From the NCBI GenBank assembly GCA_002270565.1, contig NQMI01000137.1, forward strand, positions 24,906-88,905: 64,000 nucleotides of DNA, in the 5' to 3' direction. Every line of letters begins with the position of its first letter. Within the stretch, counting starts at the first letter, position 1. The position numbers and the translations under genes were made by a program. The DNA is from Stenocarpella maydis. Lineage: Eukaryota; Ascomycota; Sordariomycetes; Diaporthales; Diaporthaceae. Under the pieces are notes generated by a model. It ran no database searches. It saw nothing but the letters and a program-made list of their open reading frames with translations, and had not been told where the DNA came from. Positions 1 through 12,032 of the stretch are shown piece after piece.

Positions 1-210
1 CTCTCTTCCCTCTTGACAGCCTCAGCCTACCCACCACCACCGTCATCCCATCTGCTTGTTTCCCGGCCCCGCTGCCGTCCAGTCATTCTCTACGAGTTCT
101 GTGAACTCTTTCCATTCTTTACACATCATCTGGTTTAGTTCTATATTCTTGGCATTGACTGCACTCACCCATTTCTATCCCCATATAGATCTTTGACACA
201 TATCCGAAAG

Positions 211-1267
211 ATGAAGACGTACATCACCGCCCTCTTCGCAGGCTACCTGGCCATCGTGTCGGCTGCCCCTGCTGCCAGCGATGACGGATGCGATGTCGCC
301 CCGCCAGCTCCAACCTCCTCGTGCACGACCAGCACGGTGACGGTCCTGGCAACCAACGCCGCTTCCATCATGTCGACCCTGACGTCGTCCGCCGCCAGCG
401 TGCAGACGGCTGCTGTCTCTGGTAAGCGACCTACCCGTGCCTCCATCACCCCCCGCGCCCGGGCGCAAACACACTGCTCTCGTGCGCACATGTGCTGACC
501 GCCGCGGGACAGGCACCAACGTCCAGGCCTTCACCGGCACGCTCGGCGGCGCGCCCCCGCCCGTGGTCTCGTCGGCAGGCGACCGGCCCTTCTCCGTCAA
601 CGGGGACACCTTCGTGGGCTCGGGCGCCGCGCTGGCCCGGTCCTGCGACGTGCAGCACAACGCGTGCGCCAACGCGGCCAACTCGGGCCAGCTCCCCGGC
701 GGCGTGCAGCAGTGCGACCAGCAGGACCAGGAGTGCCGCGCCGCCAACAACCTCAAGAGGAGGAAGCGGCACACGCGCGATGCCCGGCCGGCGGCGCTGC
801 CCAGGCGCGGCGCCGCCCTCGACCTCGGCTCGTGCTCAAACGCAAACATCCTCTTCGAGGCCGGGCTGGACGGCCGCACCACCGACGCCTTCGTCGCCGC
901 CAACCAGGAGGACTTCAACCACGGCTCCGCGCTCAACATCGCCGTCATCGCGGGCTTCATCTGCCAGCGCCTGGGCAGCCCCTGCGACGCGCCCTCGGCC
1001 ACCCAGGAGGCGTGCGCCCGGGCCAGCTCGGCTGCCGTGGCGGCCACGCAGGATCAGTCCGCCGCTGACGCCTGGAACGCCATCATGGGGGACGGATCCG
1101 TCGGTGGCGGCGGTGGTGGTGCTGCTGCCGCTGCCGCTGCCGCTGCTCCTGCGCCGGCGACGGCCACTGAGGCGGGTGGTGACGATGCCGCCTGCGACGC
1201 TGAGCCGGAGGCGGCTGCGACACCGGCCCCCGACGTCGTGCTGATGACTGTCGTGAACTGCAGCTGA
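211..1267 (+). CDS. Secreted conserved fungal protein with Kex2-type site
   Basis: Exons 211..421 and 513..1267 are joined by a 91-nt intron (GTAAGC donor, CTGAC branch point near 495, CAG acceptor), giving 321 aa. ATG 211 was chosen because it opens directly into a signal peptide (MKTYITALFAGYLAIVSAAP). A Ser/Thr-rich stretch follows, then a first conserved block with paired cysteines (SCDVQHNACANAANSG, CDQQDQECRAA). A strongly basic LKRRKR motif comes next, resembling a Kex2 processing site, and then a second block (ILFEAGLDGRTTDAF, DFNHGSALNI, IAGFICQRLGSPCDAP). The C-terminus is Gly/Ala-rich. The two-block layout resembles a conserved family of uncharacterised ascomycete extracellular proteins; this is from memory of the family, and no biochemical role is known to me. 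Secretion and Kex2 cleavage are inferred from sequence only. Confidence 0.8.
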
Positions 1268-1681
1268 GAGCTCCGAGGGGGGATCTCGGGACACAACATG
1301 TGTGCGCAAGGCGTTCTGGGGGCGGCGGGGGTGGTGGGTGCACTGAAGGAGGCGGAAGCAGAGGCAAGGGATGGCCCTGGTAGGACGGTCCGATGAGAAA
1401 TATGAAGTTGTACAGAGGTTGAATGCCAAGGCGTAATTACATAGTAATAAATGCGGCGGCACAGTCGGTATTACTTTTCTGCGAGGACAGTGCGCGCCAC
1501 TGTGTCATCGAGCTCATCACACTGTGACGGTTGGTTAATAAAACGCGAGGCTCGATGTCGCCAACAGCAAACGTCAGAGAAGCAGCCCAGTCTTGCAATG
1601 TGATGGTCTCTCCGCCCTTCTTCGCACGCCGCCTGCACTCCGTCTTCCTCACCCCCCACAGCCGCCCCTGCCCTCGTGATC
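1268..1681. other. Intergenic region with 3' UTR and short promoter
   Basis: No coding signal is visible. An AATAAA-like element near 1446 could serve polyadenylation of the upstream secreted-protein gene. The remainder should hold the promoter and 5' UTR of the rhomboid gene starting at 1682. No further motif could be supported. Confidence 0.5.
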
Positions 1682-2731
1682 ATGGCTCTGGCCCCCTCGC
1701 GCGTGGCAAACGGCCTCATCTGGGTCACCATCGGCGCAAACGCCTACGTCTGGGCCAAGTGGCATAGCGTCCCGGGTGGCGAGGCCGCAAAGCAGGCGCC
1801 GGGATCCCACGCCCGCGACATGGTGGCCCTGAGCAGGCACCGCAGGTACATGGAAGACAACTACACCATCTCCCTCCGCAACATCAGAGACGGCCGCTGG
1901 TGGACCCTCGTCACCTCGGCCTTCAGCCACTACGACATAGTCCACCTGGGCATCAACATGCTTGTTCTCCGTGAGCGGTCGAGCCCCCGGCGCAGACCCC
2001 AGCCCACACCGCGCGACACAAAAGCTGACCGTGCGTTGACGCATGAGGTGTAAAGGCACCACTGCCTCTCTGGCCATCTCCAGGGCCGTAGGCCTTGGCC
2101 CCATCAAGCTGGCTGCCCTGGCCCTCGGGTCCGCCGTCTGGGGTTCCTTCGGGTCCCTGTACGACTACCAGCAGAGCGCCGCGGCCGGGGAACCCGAGCG
2201 CCGCGCGCTCGGCGCCTCGGGCATGGTGCAGGGCTTGATGATCGCGACCATGTTCGCCCAGCCTCGGTGGCCTGTAAGTTCTACAGGCTCTATAAGTCCA
2301 TCCCCCTCCTCTGGTTGACCTCGGCCGAGTACCGGGCGCACCCTATGCTTTAACCGTTTCATGGTGCAATGTGGGGAGGAGGGAGGTGTTGGGGTGCGCT
2401 GGCGCCTGCTTCTGAGTTTCCACATGTGCGAGAGGCACCATGCCTGCCCGAATGACGTGCTGACTACAAGACAAAGATAATGATCTTCCCAATACCAGTT
2501 GAGGTCCCGTACTGGACAGCCGTGGCCGGCTTCATCGGCTACGACATGTACAGGATGTACGAGGAGAAGAAGTCCGGCCAGAAGCACGTCAACTGGATGG
2601 GTTCGTATACCGGCTATGCCGCTCACCTCGGTGGTGCCGTCTTCGGAACCGCCTTCTACTTCCTGGCCATGAGGAGGGGGATGAGGGTCCGCAGGGCGCA
2701 CTGGATACAACCGCCGAGGCGGCGGCCGTGA
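1682..2731 (+). CDS. Rhomboid-family intramembrane serine protease
   Basis: Likely exons are 1682..1970, 2056..2273 and 2477..2731 (about 253 aa). The acceptor of the last exon could instead be at 2471. An N-terminal membrane segment (VANGLIWVTIGANAYVW) precedes the conserved RWWTLVTSAFSHYDIVHLG block. GASG carries the presumed nucleophile (about Ser151), and AAHLGGAVFG carries the presumed catalytic His (about His219), with IFPIPV in between as in fungal and mitochondrial rhomboids. Rhomboids cleave transmembrane substrates inside the bilayer. Whether this one sits in mitochondria (Pcp1-like) or in the secretory pathway cannot be decided from the sequence; no clear presequence is visible. 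Both catalytic residues are present, so the enzyme is probably active. The intron 1 acceptor (AG 2054-2055) was chosen because it keeps the frame and gives a continuous TM region. Confidence 0.85.
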
Positions 2732-2942
2732 ATATGATCGACCTCGTGGATAAGACAAGAAGGTGATTGCTGGTACCACTAGATTCCCGAGGCCGACATG
2801 GCCCACACATGTTAGGGCTTTAGCAGCTGATAGGGCATTTGTCCCGAATAAGCCACTGCTCTATTCGTGCAAAAGCAACGTCGCTACTTGCCATAGGCAC
2901 GTAGTCCTTATATTGTGACAGCATTGATGCTATGTCGAGCCA

Positions 2943-4476
2943 CTAATCCCGTGAGTCTCTTGCATACGAAGGGCTCGACAATGGCTTGAATTTGTCGTTG
3001 CGGATACGATCGGCCCTTGCCCTTCTGGACTCATCGGCGCCATGAACCGAAGCCATGTATCCCTGGAACGCGATGGTCATCTCACACACTTTTGCAAAAT
3101 CCTGTTCCTCCAGCGCTGCCTTTTCGTCTTCTTCTTTATCCTCCGGCTTTAGCTGTAGGAACCGGTACTCGGCAAAAGCAACCGCGGTTTGGAAGGCTGA
3201 GGATGACGGTATTATCATTAGCAAGGCATCAATATCTGGGATATTCATTATTCCTGTGGCACCTACCGTTCCGAATTTGTCTCCCGCTCCACTCAATCCG
3301 CCGCAGGTCCGTGTTCTCGAAGATATACTTCCTTGCACTGCTGTCTATCCTCATGTCTTTTCGTCGTTCCTTCTCCAGTTTCTTGAAGAACTGGTTCCAG
3401 ATGCGGTCTTGGTCTTCCTTCGAAAAATTCTCGTAGTGTGTCACTGTATGGATCCGACTAACGAATGCGTCGTCAAAGTGGCCGACGCGGTTAGTTGTCA
3501 GGAAGAGGATTCCCCGGTAATATTCGACGATACGAAGGAATACTATCAAGTCGTTAGCTGATAGCAGGCCTGGGCTTATTATGGACAAGAGGATATGCCG
3601 CCGAGATTCAAGTCTCCAGACGAAATACAGGAACAGGTTGACACTCCAAGTCACGCTTGCCCGGCACCTGGGCTACAAATCTACCTAGGTAATGTGACAT
3701 GAGTGACTCACCTGAAACCAGACTGTTCCTCTGTAAGTCAGTTGCCATTCTTTTCTCAAGGAACACATCGGCTTCGTCGAGAAGCATCACCGCACCCCAG
3801 ATTTCTGCTAAACGAAACCACTTGGACAATTTCCGTTCGGCCGTGACTTCATTCGTGCCTATATCTCCGCATGTCAAGGATAGTAAAGGCCTCCGTGTTG
3901 CTTCTGAAATACACTCGGCCGTCTTTGGAAAGTTAAACCCCAAGTTTTAGTACATTTTTCGACCAATATTGCAGCTGGGAATCATGGATGGGGTCGCTGA
4001 CTCACGTAGGTCTTTCCTACGCCTGGACTGCCATGAAGAAGGAAGATCTGACCTTCTCCTTTGTTCTTGATAAAGTCCGCCGTCCAAGGCTTTGATGCTT
4101 GCGTTCCGCCGGCAGGAGTGTCCATGGCCGTATAACGATTTACGAGGGACTTGATGACTGATTTTCTTTCCTCCTTCATAACCAAACTGTCAATGGAATC
4201 ATGGCTGAATACAACGTCGTGACAGAAGGCAATTTCAAAGAGTTCTATACCACATTAATTGGCTTAGAAATGTTCAGGTTGCCCGGGTGCGAGGAATATC
4301 GAATCATAGGGATAACACTTACGCCACTGTCTTGACTTCAAGTCGAAGCCGACAATATCAGGAGGACACATGAGATAACGCGACGTATCTTTCTCCCCGG
4401 TCGTGTCGTCAACAAGCTCAAGGCTTCGCGTGTGACCTGGTATAAGATTTGTCGTATTCCGCCCACGGTCCCTGGT
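2943..4476 (-). CDS. AAA+ ATPase, N-terminally incomplete
   Basis: Minus-strand exons 4476..4323, 4244..4006, 3922..3712, 3542..3267 and 3196..2943 join in frame. The AAA module is complete: Walker A GSPGVGKT (split just after by intron 2), Walker B VMLLDEADVFLE, the sensor-1 region ILFLTTNRVGHFDDAFVSRIH, and a GRQIRNAFQTAVAFAE block typical of a large fungal AAA family. A short domain upstream (RYLMCPPDIVGFDLKSRQW) is also characteristic of that family. Homologues normally carry roughly 250 further N-terminal residues. Here the first readable exon begins at a splice acceptor (GTGTAG before 4476) with no ATG, and the DNA beyond encodes a different gene on the opposite strand. The gene is therefore either 5'-truncated or has an unrecognised distant first exon. 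The function is probably a remodelling ATPase; its substrate is unknown. Confidence 0.75.
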
Positions 4477-4519
4477 CTACACAAAGGAAGTTCAACAGAG
4501 GGTAACAGATATACGAAGC

Positions 4520-5759
4520 GTGGCTGAGGAAATCAAACAAGAAGCGTCCCTGATTACCCAGAGATCTGTTCAAAGAACAGAGGAAATGGTCCGATCTCTA
4601 ATGTCAACTATGGGGGAAGCCGCGAGCCGACTGGCTGAGTCGGCTGACTTCTACCACAACATGGACACAGATCGTCTCGGGACGATAGACAGGAGCCTAG
4701 TAATACTGATTCCAGCAATTGGCCAGCTTTCCCGAAACCACATAGAAGACCACTGCAACTACCTGTTCTACAACGCCGATGTTACTAGTGCTAATAGTGA
4801 GTATCCCAGCACCTCCCACTTGGTGCTTTCACTCAAGGTCTGGAGCAGAAATGGCTGTCTATCGCGCAATACTGGCCGAACATCCCACCGATGAATCCCA
4901 GCTTCTCAGGGACACTCTTCGGCCGCGCGAAGCATCAGACGTTCAACATTCTGAGACCTCAAATCTCTCTCCACACGTATTTTCTTTCACTCGGGCAAAC
5001 CTACATCGACTCTCTCTCGACTTGCAGAAGTACTGTCCGCCCACAGACTCAGAGGACGGCAATCATACTGCCATGGGTCTGGCAGCACACACAGTACCTG
5101 GTTTGGTCGTGGTCAAACTCAAAGAGTGGCTTACTTCGCCCCGTTCGGATCTCCTTTGGATCATCGGCTCGAACGCGCCTTTCGGAAACGAAGCTACCCT
5201 CGCCACTTCGCACATCCTAGAAATCGCCACGCTGGCAGGGCTTCCAACTGTGTCTTTCAATTGTACCCCAACCACCATGGTCTCGCATGAACCGCATGCT
5301 GGTGGAAAGTCACGGTGCGTCAAATTACTGACCGCGCTGTTATATTCCCTTGTGCAAAAGCTGCTCTGCGTTATTCCTGACGTGTTAGAGGGCACATATG
5401 ACTTTGAGAATGCTATACGTGCCCTGGACGGGGGAGAGCATGGTATCTCTAAGGCCTTGGAGACTATTCAGGCACTTCTACGGCATCGCCCACCCCTTTT
5501 ACTTGTCATCTTGGATGGCCTGGAACTTATTGAAGATGACACGACTGTTCTACACCTTCGCAATCTTATCAGCATCATTAAATCGAGGCAAGCCGATTCA
5601 AGGTTGAAGGTACTGCTTGGTAGTCGAGGGTTTCTTGAAAGTGGGATTGATCTCGACGTGGACGAGCGTGTGGACTGTGCACTCCTCCCCAGACGACGCC
5701 CTGGAAGAGCTCAACCGGGTGGCAGGTTCCTTGGAGAGCTAGGTTCTTTTCCTAGGTAG
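4520..5759 (+). CDS. STAND/NACHT-like fungal protein, start uncertain
   Basis: Exons (at least from 4520) ..4796 and 4849..5759 join across a 52-nt intron with a GTGAGT donor. The readable frame has no ATG at its left edge (GTG at 4520); the first in-frame ATG is 4586. The N-terminal part is helical and polar. A block resembling the nucleotide-binding region of fungal NLR-like proteins follows: EWLTSPRSDLLWIIGSNAP, where a classical GxxGxGKT P-loop would sit but is not seen. Next come LLTALLYSLVQKLL and PPLLLVILDGLELIED (Walker B-like). The C-terminus ends in a basic RRRPGRAQPGG tail. Membership of the NLR/STAND group is inferred from layout. The P-loop is degenerate, so ATP binding is doubtful. 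The gene sits head-to-head with the AAA gene and appears to lack its 5' end. Confidence 0.55.
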
Positions 5760-6045
5760 AAGGGTATTATAACCAGCAGTCTGTTAGCATGGGGCAAATT
5801 GATCCGAGAGCCATGGGCCGTCTCAGTGAGTGAATCAAGTTTTGGCTCCGTGCGCGCCTCATTTCCAAAAGCACATGGACGCTCCTCGCAGCCAGTCGCA
5901 TGGGGCATTGACTTGGGAAGAAGGACTAATATCTATCAATTTGCCTGTGCTGTCCATAAGTATCCTCTAGACCTCATTTTCTCTATGCCCCAAAAGAATC
6001 CTGACCCGAACGCTATCCCTACAGACCAGAAATATCACGGCCGCC

Positions 6046-8278
6046 TCAGTGATTATCCCGCGGAACAGGATGCGCCTGGGCGACGCGCTGGAACCGCACA
6101 GCACGCCTCAGGACCATGCCCTCGCTCAGGCCGCCGACCTCGCGCCGGAATATATCCTGCCAGGGCGTCTGGCTCGGCGGGCCGTGGTACCCGCCGCGGG
6201 CGTCGAGCTCGCGGCGCCTCGCGGCCAGCTCCTCCTCGGGCAGCAGGACGCGACCCGCCGCGCGCCGAGGTCGACCCTGACGCGGTCGCCGTCGCGCAGC
6301 AGGGCGAGGTTGCCGCCGTCGGCGGCCTCGGCGAGGCGTTGAGGATGGACGGCGCGGCGGAGGTGCCGCTCTGCCTGCCGTCGCCGATGCACGGCAGGTC
6401 GCGGACGCCCTGGCGCAGCAGGCGCGAGGGCGCGCGCATGTTGACCACCTCGGCGGCGCCGGGGTAGCCCAGCGGGCCGACGCCGCGCATGACGAGGATG
6501 GTGCGGCGGTCGATGGCGCCGGCGGCGCAGGCGGGCTCGAGGCGCGCGTGGTAGTCCTCGGGCCCGTCGAAGACGGCGACGCGGCCCTCGAAGGCGTCCG
6601 GGTCGTCCGGGTCCCCCAGAAACTCGGCGCGGAACTCGGGCGAGATGACCGACGTCTTCATGATGGCCGAGTCGAAGAGGGTGCCCCGGAGGTGGAGGAA
6701 GCCGGCGTTCTCCCTGAGCGGCTGGCCGAACGGCCGGATGGTGCGCCGGTCCCACGTCAGCTTGCCCCGGACGTTGTCCCCCGCGCTCCTCCCGCTGCAG
6801 GTCATGGCGCCGGGGTGTGGGAGCCTCCCCGCCTCGAGGAGCTCTGCCAGGATGGCTGGCAGGCCGCCCGCGCGGTAGTAGTCCTCGCTGAGCATCTCGC
6901 CTGCTGGCTGCATGTTGAGGAGCAGCGGGACTGCGAAGCCGAGCCGGTCCCAGTCGTCGAGGTCCAGGGGCACCCCTGCATGTCTCGCCACGGCACAGAG
7001 GTGGATGGGTGCGTTTGTGCTGCCGCCGATGGCGGTGTTGGCGACGATGGCGTTCTCGAAGGCTTGCCGTGTCACTCGCATGGTAGTCAGCACACGCATG
7101 ACAGGCAGGGGTTGGTTCCTCATATGCACCTGTCAAACAGGGGGAGTTCGGAATATTCCGCACCAATGAACATTGCAGTTGGAGCTCGGTGCAAGAGGAG
7201 AAATGCCAGGCTGTGACGACTCACTGATATCACAGGGTTTCAGGTCCTCGTGGGCCATCTCAACAATGCGGGTCCCGGTTGTGTAAGCCATCTGTGAGCG
7301 CTCTCGGTATGGCGCTGGGATCGCTGCTGAGCCCGGCAGGGCCATCCCCAAGGCCTCAGCCAGTGCATTCATCGTGGACGCTTGAACAGGACTCAAGGAT
7401 CAGCCATCAGGTAGCCTTGGAGCACACAAGAGACGGTGAGATGGAGAGCCTCGGGCTCACCAGACGAGAGCAGCCGTCGGGCCAGCTCGTTGGGAAGGGG
7501 GCATAGGTCCCAGGGGCTTACCTGTGCCCATGGTATTGCAGTGTCCAGGCGAGGGGGTGCCGCTTGCAACAAAGTCCGCGACCTCATCGTCCGCAATATG
7601 CCCTGCCGCATGCAGCTCCCGGGCCTGCCACACGACCGAGCCCGAGCCTACCCTCTGCCCGCCCAGCCAGCCGTTCAGCATTGGCCCGACGTTGAGACAG
7701 ATTGTCGGGATGTTGACAGTCGCAGCGGCCATGAGGCAGGCCGGGGTCGTCTTGTCACAGCCCGTGAGCATCACGATGCCGTCGAAGGGGTACGCGTGCA
7801 TGAGCTCCACCAGCCCCAGGTACGCAAGGTTGCGGTCGAGGGTGGCAGTGGGCCGGCGGGTGCTCTCCTGGATCGGGTGCATTGGGAACTCGAGGGCAAC
7901 GCCCCCTGCGGACCGGACCCCCTCGCGCACGCGCTTGGCCAGCTCCAGGTGGTGGCGGTTGCAGGGGGCGATGTCGCTGCCAGACTGCGCGATGCCGATG
8001 ATGGGCCTCCCCGAGACCAGCTCCTCCCTCGTGATGCCCGAGTTGAGGTAGCGCTCGACGTAGAGGGCGCTCATGGTCAGGTCGTCCTCGCGGCTGAACC
8101 AGTTGGACGAGCGCAGCTTCGGCCGGGGCGCGTCCGGCTGCGTCGCGCCGAGCCCTGCCAGCCTCGCCTCGACCTCCCTGGTCCTCTTCCGCAGCTCCGC
8201 CAGCTCCTTCTCGTAGTCCTCGATGTCGGTCAGGCTGCAGCCGGTGCTGCAACCGCCGCAGGGCGTCTGGCATGCCAT
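6046..8278 (-). CDS. Dihydroxy-acid/sugar-acid dehydratase (IlvD/Edd), 3' end frameshifted
   Basis: Exons 8278..7522, 7380..7225 and 7074..~6046 read as an IlvD/Edd-family [Fe-S] dehydratase of about 647 aa. Seen motifs are an N-terminal Cys cluster ([12 protein letters not shown]), SGSDIAPCN, the cluster-binding [25 protein letters not shown] across intron 1, [10 protein letters not shown] and [11 protein letters not shown]. These enzymes dehydrate 2,3-dihydroxy acids or sugar acids such as arabinonate or xylonate; the extended GDGRQSGTS region favours the sugar-acid subgroup. The conserved frame breaks twice near the C-terminus, at about 6330-6335 and about 6249-6255. Each break is explained by one missing base, after which family-like sequence ([26 protein letters not shown]) resumes in another frame and ends at TGA 6048-6046. 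This is either a recent pseudogene or two sequencing errors. The ATG at 8278 is preferred; an upstream in-frame ATG exists at 8353. Confidence 0.8.
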
Positions 8279-11200
8279 GGTGGCCTGGGTCTCTGCTGCG
8301 CCGTGGAGAAAACCCCGAATGCCGATCTTGATCCTCCTGGGGTGGATGGTCACGACCTGATGGCGAGCCCTGTGCCTCCGCAGTCGCTGTCGCAGTCCGG
8401 TTCCAACAGGCTTTTATAATTTCGGTCGGACTCTGGTCCACTCGCGCAGCAGGCCGCCGCGTGGTGAGTCTGTCCGCCTGCCGACTGCATTGACCCTCCC
8501 ACTGGATCTGATGGCCGGTGGCTGAGATGAGCAATTGAGGCAGCTGTCGGGGTCAGCAGCCGTCACGGCTGACAGTTGGTTTCGGCTGAAGGGGAGGGGG
8601 GTGAAGCCAGACGAACACGAGGAGCCGACCTCAGGAGCTGCTATAAACTCGGCTCTAGCCTCCGGCCCCCGGGGGTTTCGGCTTGCATAATATCGTATTC
8701 TGACCACCATGTGGGTCGCCGTTAGCCGGCGTAGTGCTCCCGCCGTATCGTGAACTAAGCTCACAGGCTTGAGGCGCTGCAGTGGCATCCTTTTATCCGC
8801 ATCACACTGATAAGCCAACGGAAGAGAGTCAACCCAAGTCTGAGCTTGTCGTCACTTTGGCAGATCAGTTCGTGCCTCGCCAGGTTGACTGCCTATCTTT
8901 TCCTTACAATACCGTCCTCCCCGACAGCGTGACGTGGACTGCCCCACTGTGAGCCAGACGCCACTCATTTACTGGAGCATGCTTGAGCTGACGAGACGAA
9001 GCCGTTAACCTCGGTGCGGGACGGGAAAGCCTGCAGAGGGCCGGCTAGCTGACCTATGATGCAAGAGACGAGTTAGGCAGCATGCATGTGTGAAATTCGA
9101 AAGAGCAACAGACAACTTGTCTCGTGCCAGCAAGATTGCCTTTCTATATATATATATATATATATATACAGTTATATATATACAGTTATATATATAATTA
9201 CTCGTTCCAGGTTGTTTTTTTATAAGGAGAAAAATGTCAAGAAAAAAGGAACTGCATCGCGGGACGCCATCCCCATCAACAACTTGCAAGTTTTTGATGG
9301 CACTTGGAACCGCAAAAGTTCCAAGTTAACGTGACTGACCGAGTCTCAAGCACAACTACTATGTCTGTATAGTATTGGCCAAACACGTATCGCATACTCC
9401 AGCAAAAATGTGTTCGAATCCGGAATCGGCCGAGGAGTCCGGGGTACGCTAGCTGAGGACCAGGGCCGCCTGGGGTCTTCCCTGGGGGGCCAGTCGTTCA
9501 ACCAGGAAATTAGACAAGCATGACTCTCACCACAATAGAAAGTTAAACCACCCAGTCCAATCACGGAGGGAGAAAATTGAGCGGTGAGTAATAAACCAAG
9601 CCTTATCTCCATCCAACTGGCAGGAAGCAAACGTCAATCTGTTGGGGCTTTTGACACGGACGACATCGACAATCTTGTAAGCCACAAAATATTGTTGCCT
9701 CAAGGGAGCGATATTTACGGTCCGTCTTCCCGCTCGCGTCTTTGCAGGTACTGACATCCTCAATGACAGCTGCAGGGCACTGCAGGTTGAGGGCTCGGGC
9801 AGGCTCTGACCATGTGGAAGTGAACTCTCTAAAGTTCAGGCACCGGCCCTAATAGTCACCTCCCCTAGTAAAGAACACAAGGGGCAGGCAACCCTCTCGA
9901 AGTACACGCTAGAGAAGTCTTGCCCGACGGCGACCAAGAGAGGGACCAACGAGAATATCCGAGCAGGTAGTCACGGAAAGGCAGTACAACTCAAGATGCA
10001 AACCAATACGCACACAGTACGTGGACGATACCAAGGAGGCGAGTCACCACGCCCGATGCCATTCACGCATGGGAAGGACCACATGCGCCCCTGAACAGAC
10101 GGGAGATTCATGCTCAATCTCCCGTCCGGATCACGTCACCGCGTCTATCGTTGCCCATGAGCAGGATGAGTTGCAGCAACTACTGCGCGGCTACAGTCAT
10201 GAGCTGCTAAGCTGTCCTCGGCGCGTGTTAGCTACTGTGGATGTGACATTCTACTCCAGGGAAGTAACCTCCGCTCAGCTGTGTCGTCTGCCGCTCTTGG
10301 TCCTCAGCAGATTCCCGCGCGCGGTTACAACGGGCTGACAGCCGCATCTGGCCCGGTCCACTTTGTCGAGTGAGGTACAGTTGAGTGTGAGGGCCATCCT
10401 CATCGGGGCGTCGAATCCAGACGTCTGTCACCGGGTGGGTTGGACAGGGTAAACAGTTGGCTGTGAGTTTTGCGCGTAGAGCAGAACGAACGGATCTGGC
10501 TGATGGTCCAAGATGGGTTGGTGCATCACATGATGTGTAGAGAATATTTCAAGAGTGATGCTGAAGCCACCTTCGGAGACAACCGCTTGGGCATGTTCGG
10601 AGATCATCCCCTAGTGGGGAAGGAGGACGACTCCTTGCAGCAGCAGCCTCGGCCCCTGCTGCATATCTGTGTTTAGTGTATAAATTCTGAAGAAAACACG
10701 CGATGTTGGCAGTGTCCGCGTCTAGTGTATGACTAATGATCAGATTATCATGTTTTTAATCGAGACACGGCCAGACAGGGGGGAGGTAAACATTGATCCC
10801 GAGGAGGACCGGCACCGCGCGATCTTTGCCCGCGGGTCTATTCTAGATCCGTCTCCCGCGCGCGTGCATCAACATATCCTAGTATCGACTGGGTTGGCCT
10901 GGTACTGCACGCCCTTTGCGCATGTGGGCCCCCCCTCTCAGCTCAGGCATTCCGAACGTGGTGGCAGTGCCAGTGGGAGACCTGTCACTCCTTCTTTGAC
11001 ACGTTTGACAAGGAGGGCTAAGTATATACACTATTACGTAGTTGGAGTAGCCACCCAGGTACACAGCCTTATAAGGCTTAAAGATTTATAGTATGATGAT
11101 TCTTGACTGGGCCCAGGGGCACGGGTTTGCAGTAGTGTAGATAAGCAAGGAGCCAGGGTGTCTCGTCGTTTACTCCGAGAACAAGACGCTTGCAATGAAC

Positions 11201-12032
11201 AGCATGAATGGCGAAAATCCCCACACTATTCCACAGTGAGTCGCCAGGCAGGCTGGGCGGCCACCCCACGGACTTGGCATCAATGTATGGGGGCGCTGAA
11301 CAAAATTTGCGTCACTCCATGGCAGACGTCCAATACATAGACTAGACTACACGCAGACCGTCCACGCAGCACCCCGGCATTGCCGGTTTACGCGTACCCA
11401 CTCGCCTGAGATGAAAACAGGTTTAGGGCAGCTTCCCAACGGTTGTGTGCTGCTTACACTACTTGAAAGCACTCCGGGTTATGGCAGGTGTGCTTCACCC
11501 CATCAACATCCGATGAATGGAGGACACATTGATGATGCTCCCCAGGGGTGGAGAATGAGAGATTGAGGCTTAGGGGGCAGGGGGCAAGGACCCTGGCCTG
11601 CTGGGTCCAGGATAAGGTATCATCCGGAGGAGAGTACCAAAAGCAATGCAGAAGTTTATGTCACATAAGCTTATCGATGCCACACTATACCCACCGTACG
11701 CCTGTTCACGCGTGCAATAAACCGGAAACCGACCATTGCTAACTCATGAGGATCGCCCCAGCACCCATCACGGCGCTGGCCTCACGAGGCCTTCTGGGCT
11801 AGGTCCACCGAGGGAGCTGGAATAGCCAGGGTGGGGACTCTTCGTCCGATGTCTCTGATTTATCAGATCGAGAAAGTACTTACATAGGTACCTAGTAGGC
11901 ATTCTGGATATATAACTCTGCAGGTATTCCTGTCCTACTCTGCTGTGAGAGGTGCTCTCTTGTGCTCAGTCATCACCGGTCATCCTCATAATTCAGCTTG
12001 CCTCTCTCCGGCCGCAGACACTCTTTTGCAAA
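8279..12032. other. Intergenic region between divergent genes
   Basis: This stretch of 3.75 kb separates the 5' ends of the dehydratase (-) and the solute-binding protein (+), so it holds both promoters. Open frames here are short and show no family resemblance or plausible splicing. It contains an AT microsatellite near 9142-9197 and a TAGGTACCTA palindrome near 11885. No RNA gene could be supported. Confidence 0.5.
9142..9197. repeat. AT dinucleotide microsatellite
   Basis: A run of TA dinucleotides is followed by two further TATATATA blocks separated by CAGT units. It is non-coding and lies about 0.9 kb upstream of the dehydratase start codon. Confidence 0.9.

Noticed and set aside
5799..6467. 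222-codon plus-strand frame
   Set aside because: Its right half is the antisense shadow of the GC-rich dehydratase exon; no family motif.
9395..9440. TTCGAATCC motif resembling a tRNA T-loop
   Set aside because: The flanking bases do not form T or acceptor stems and no cloverleaf could be folded by eye.
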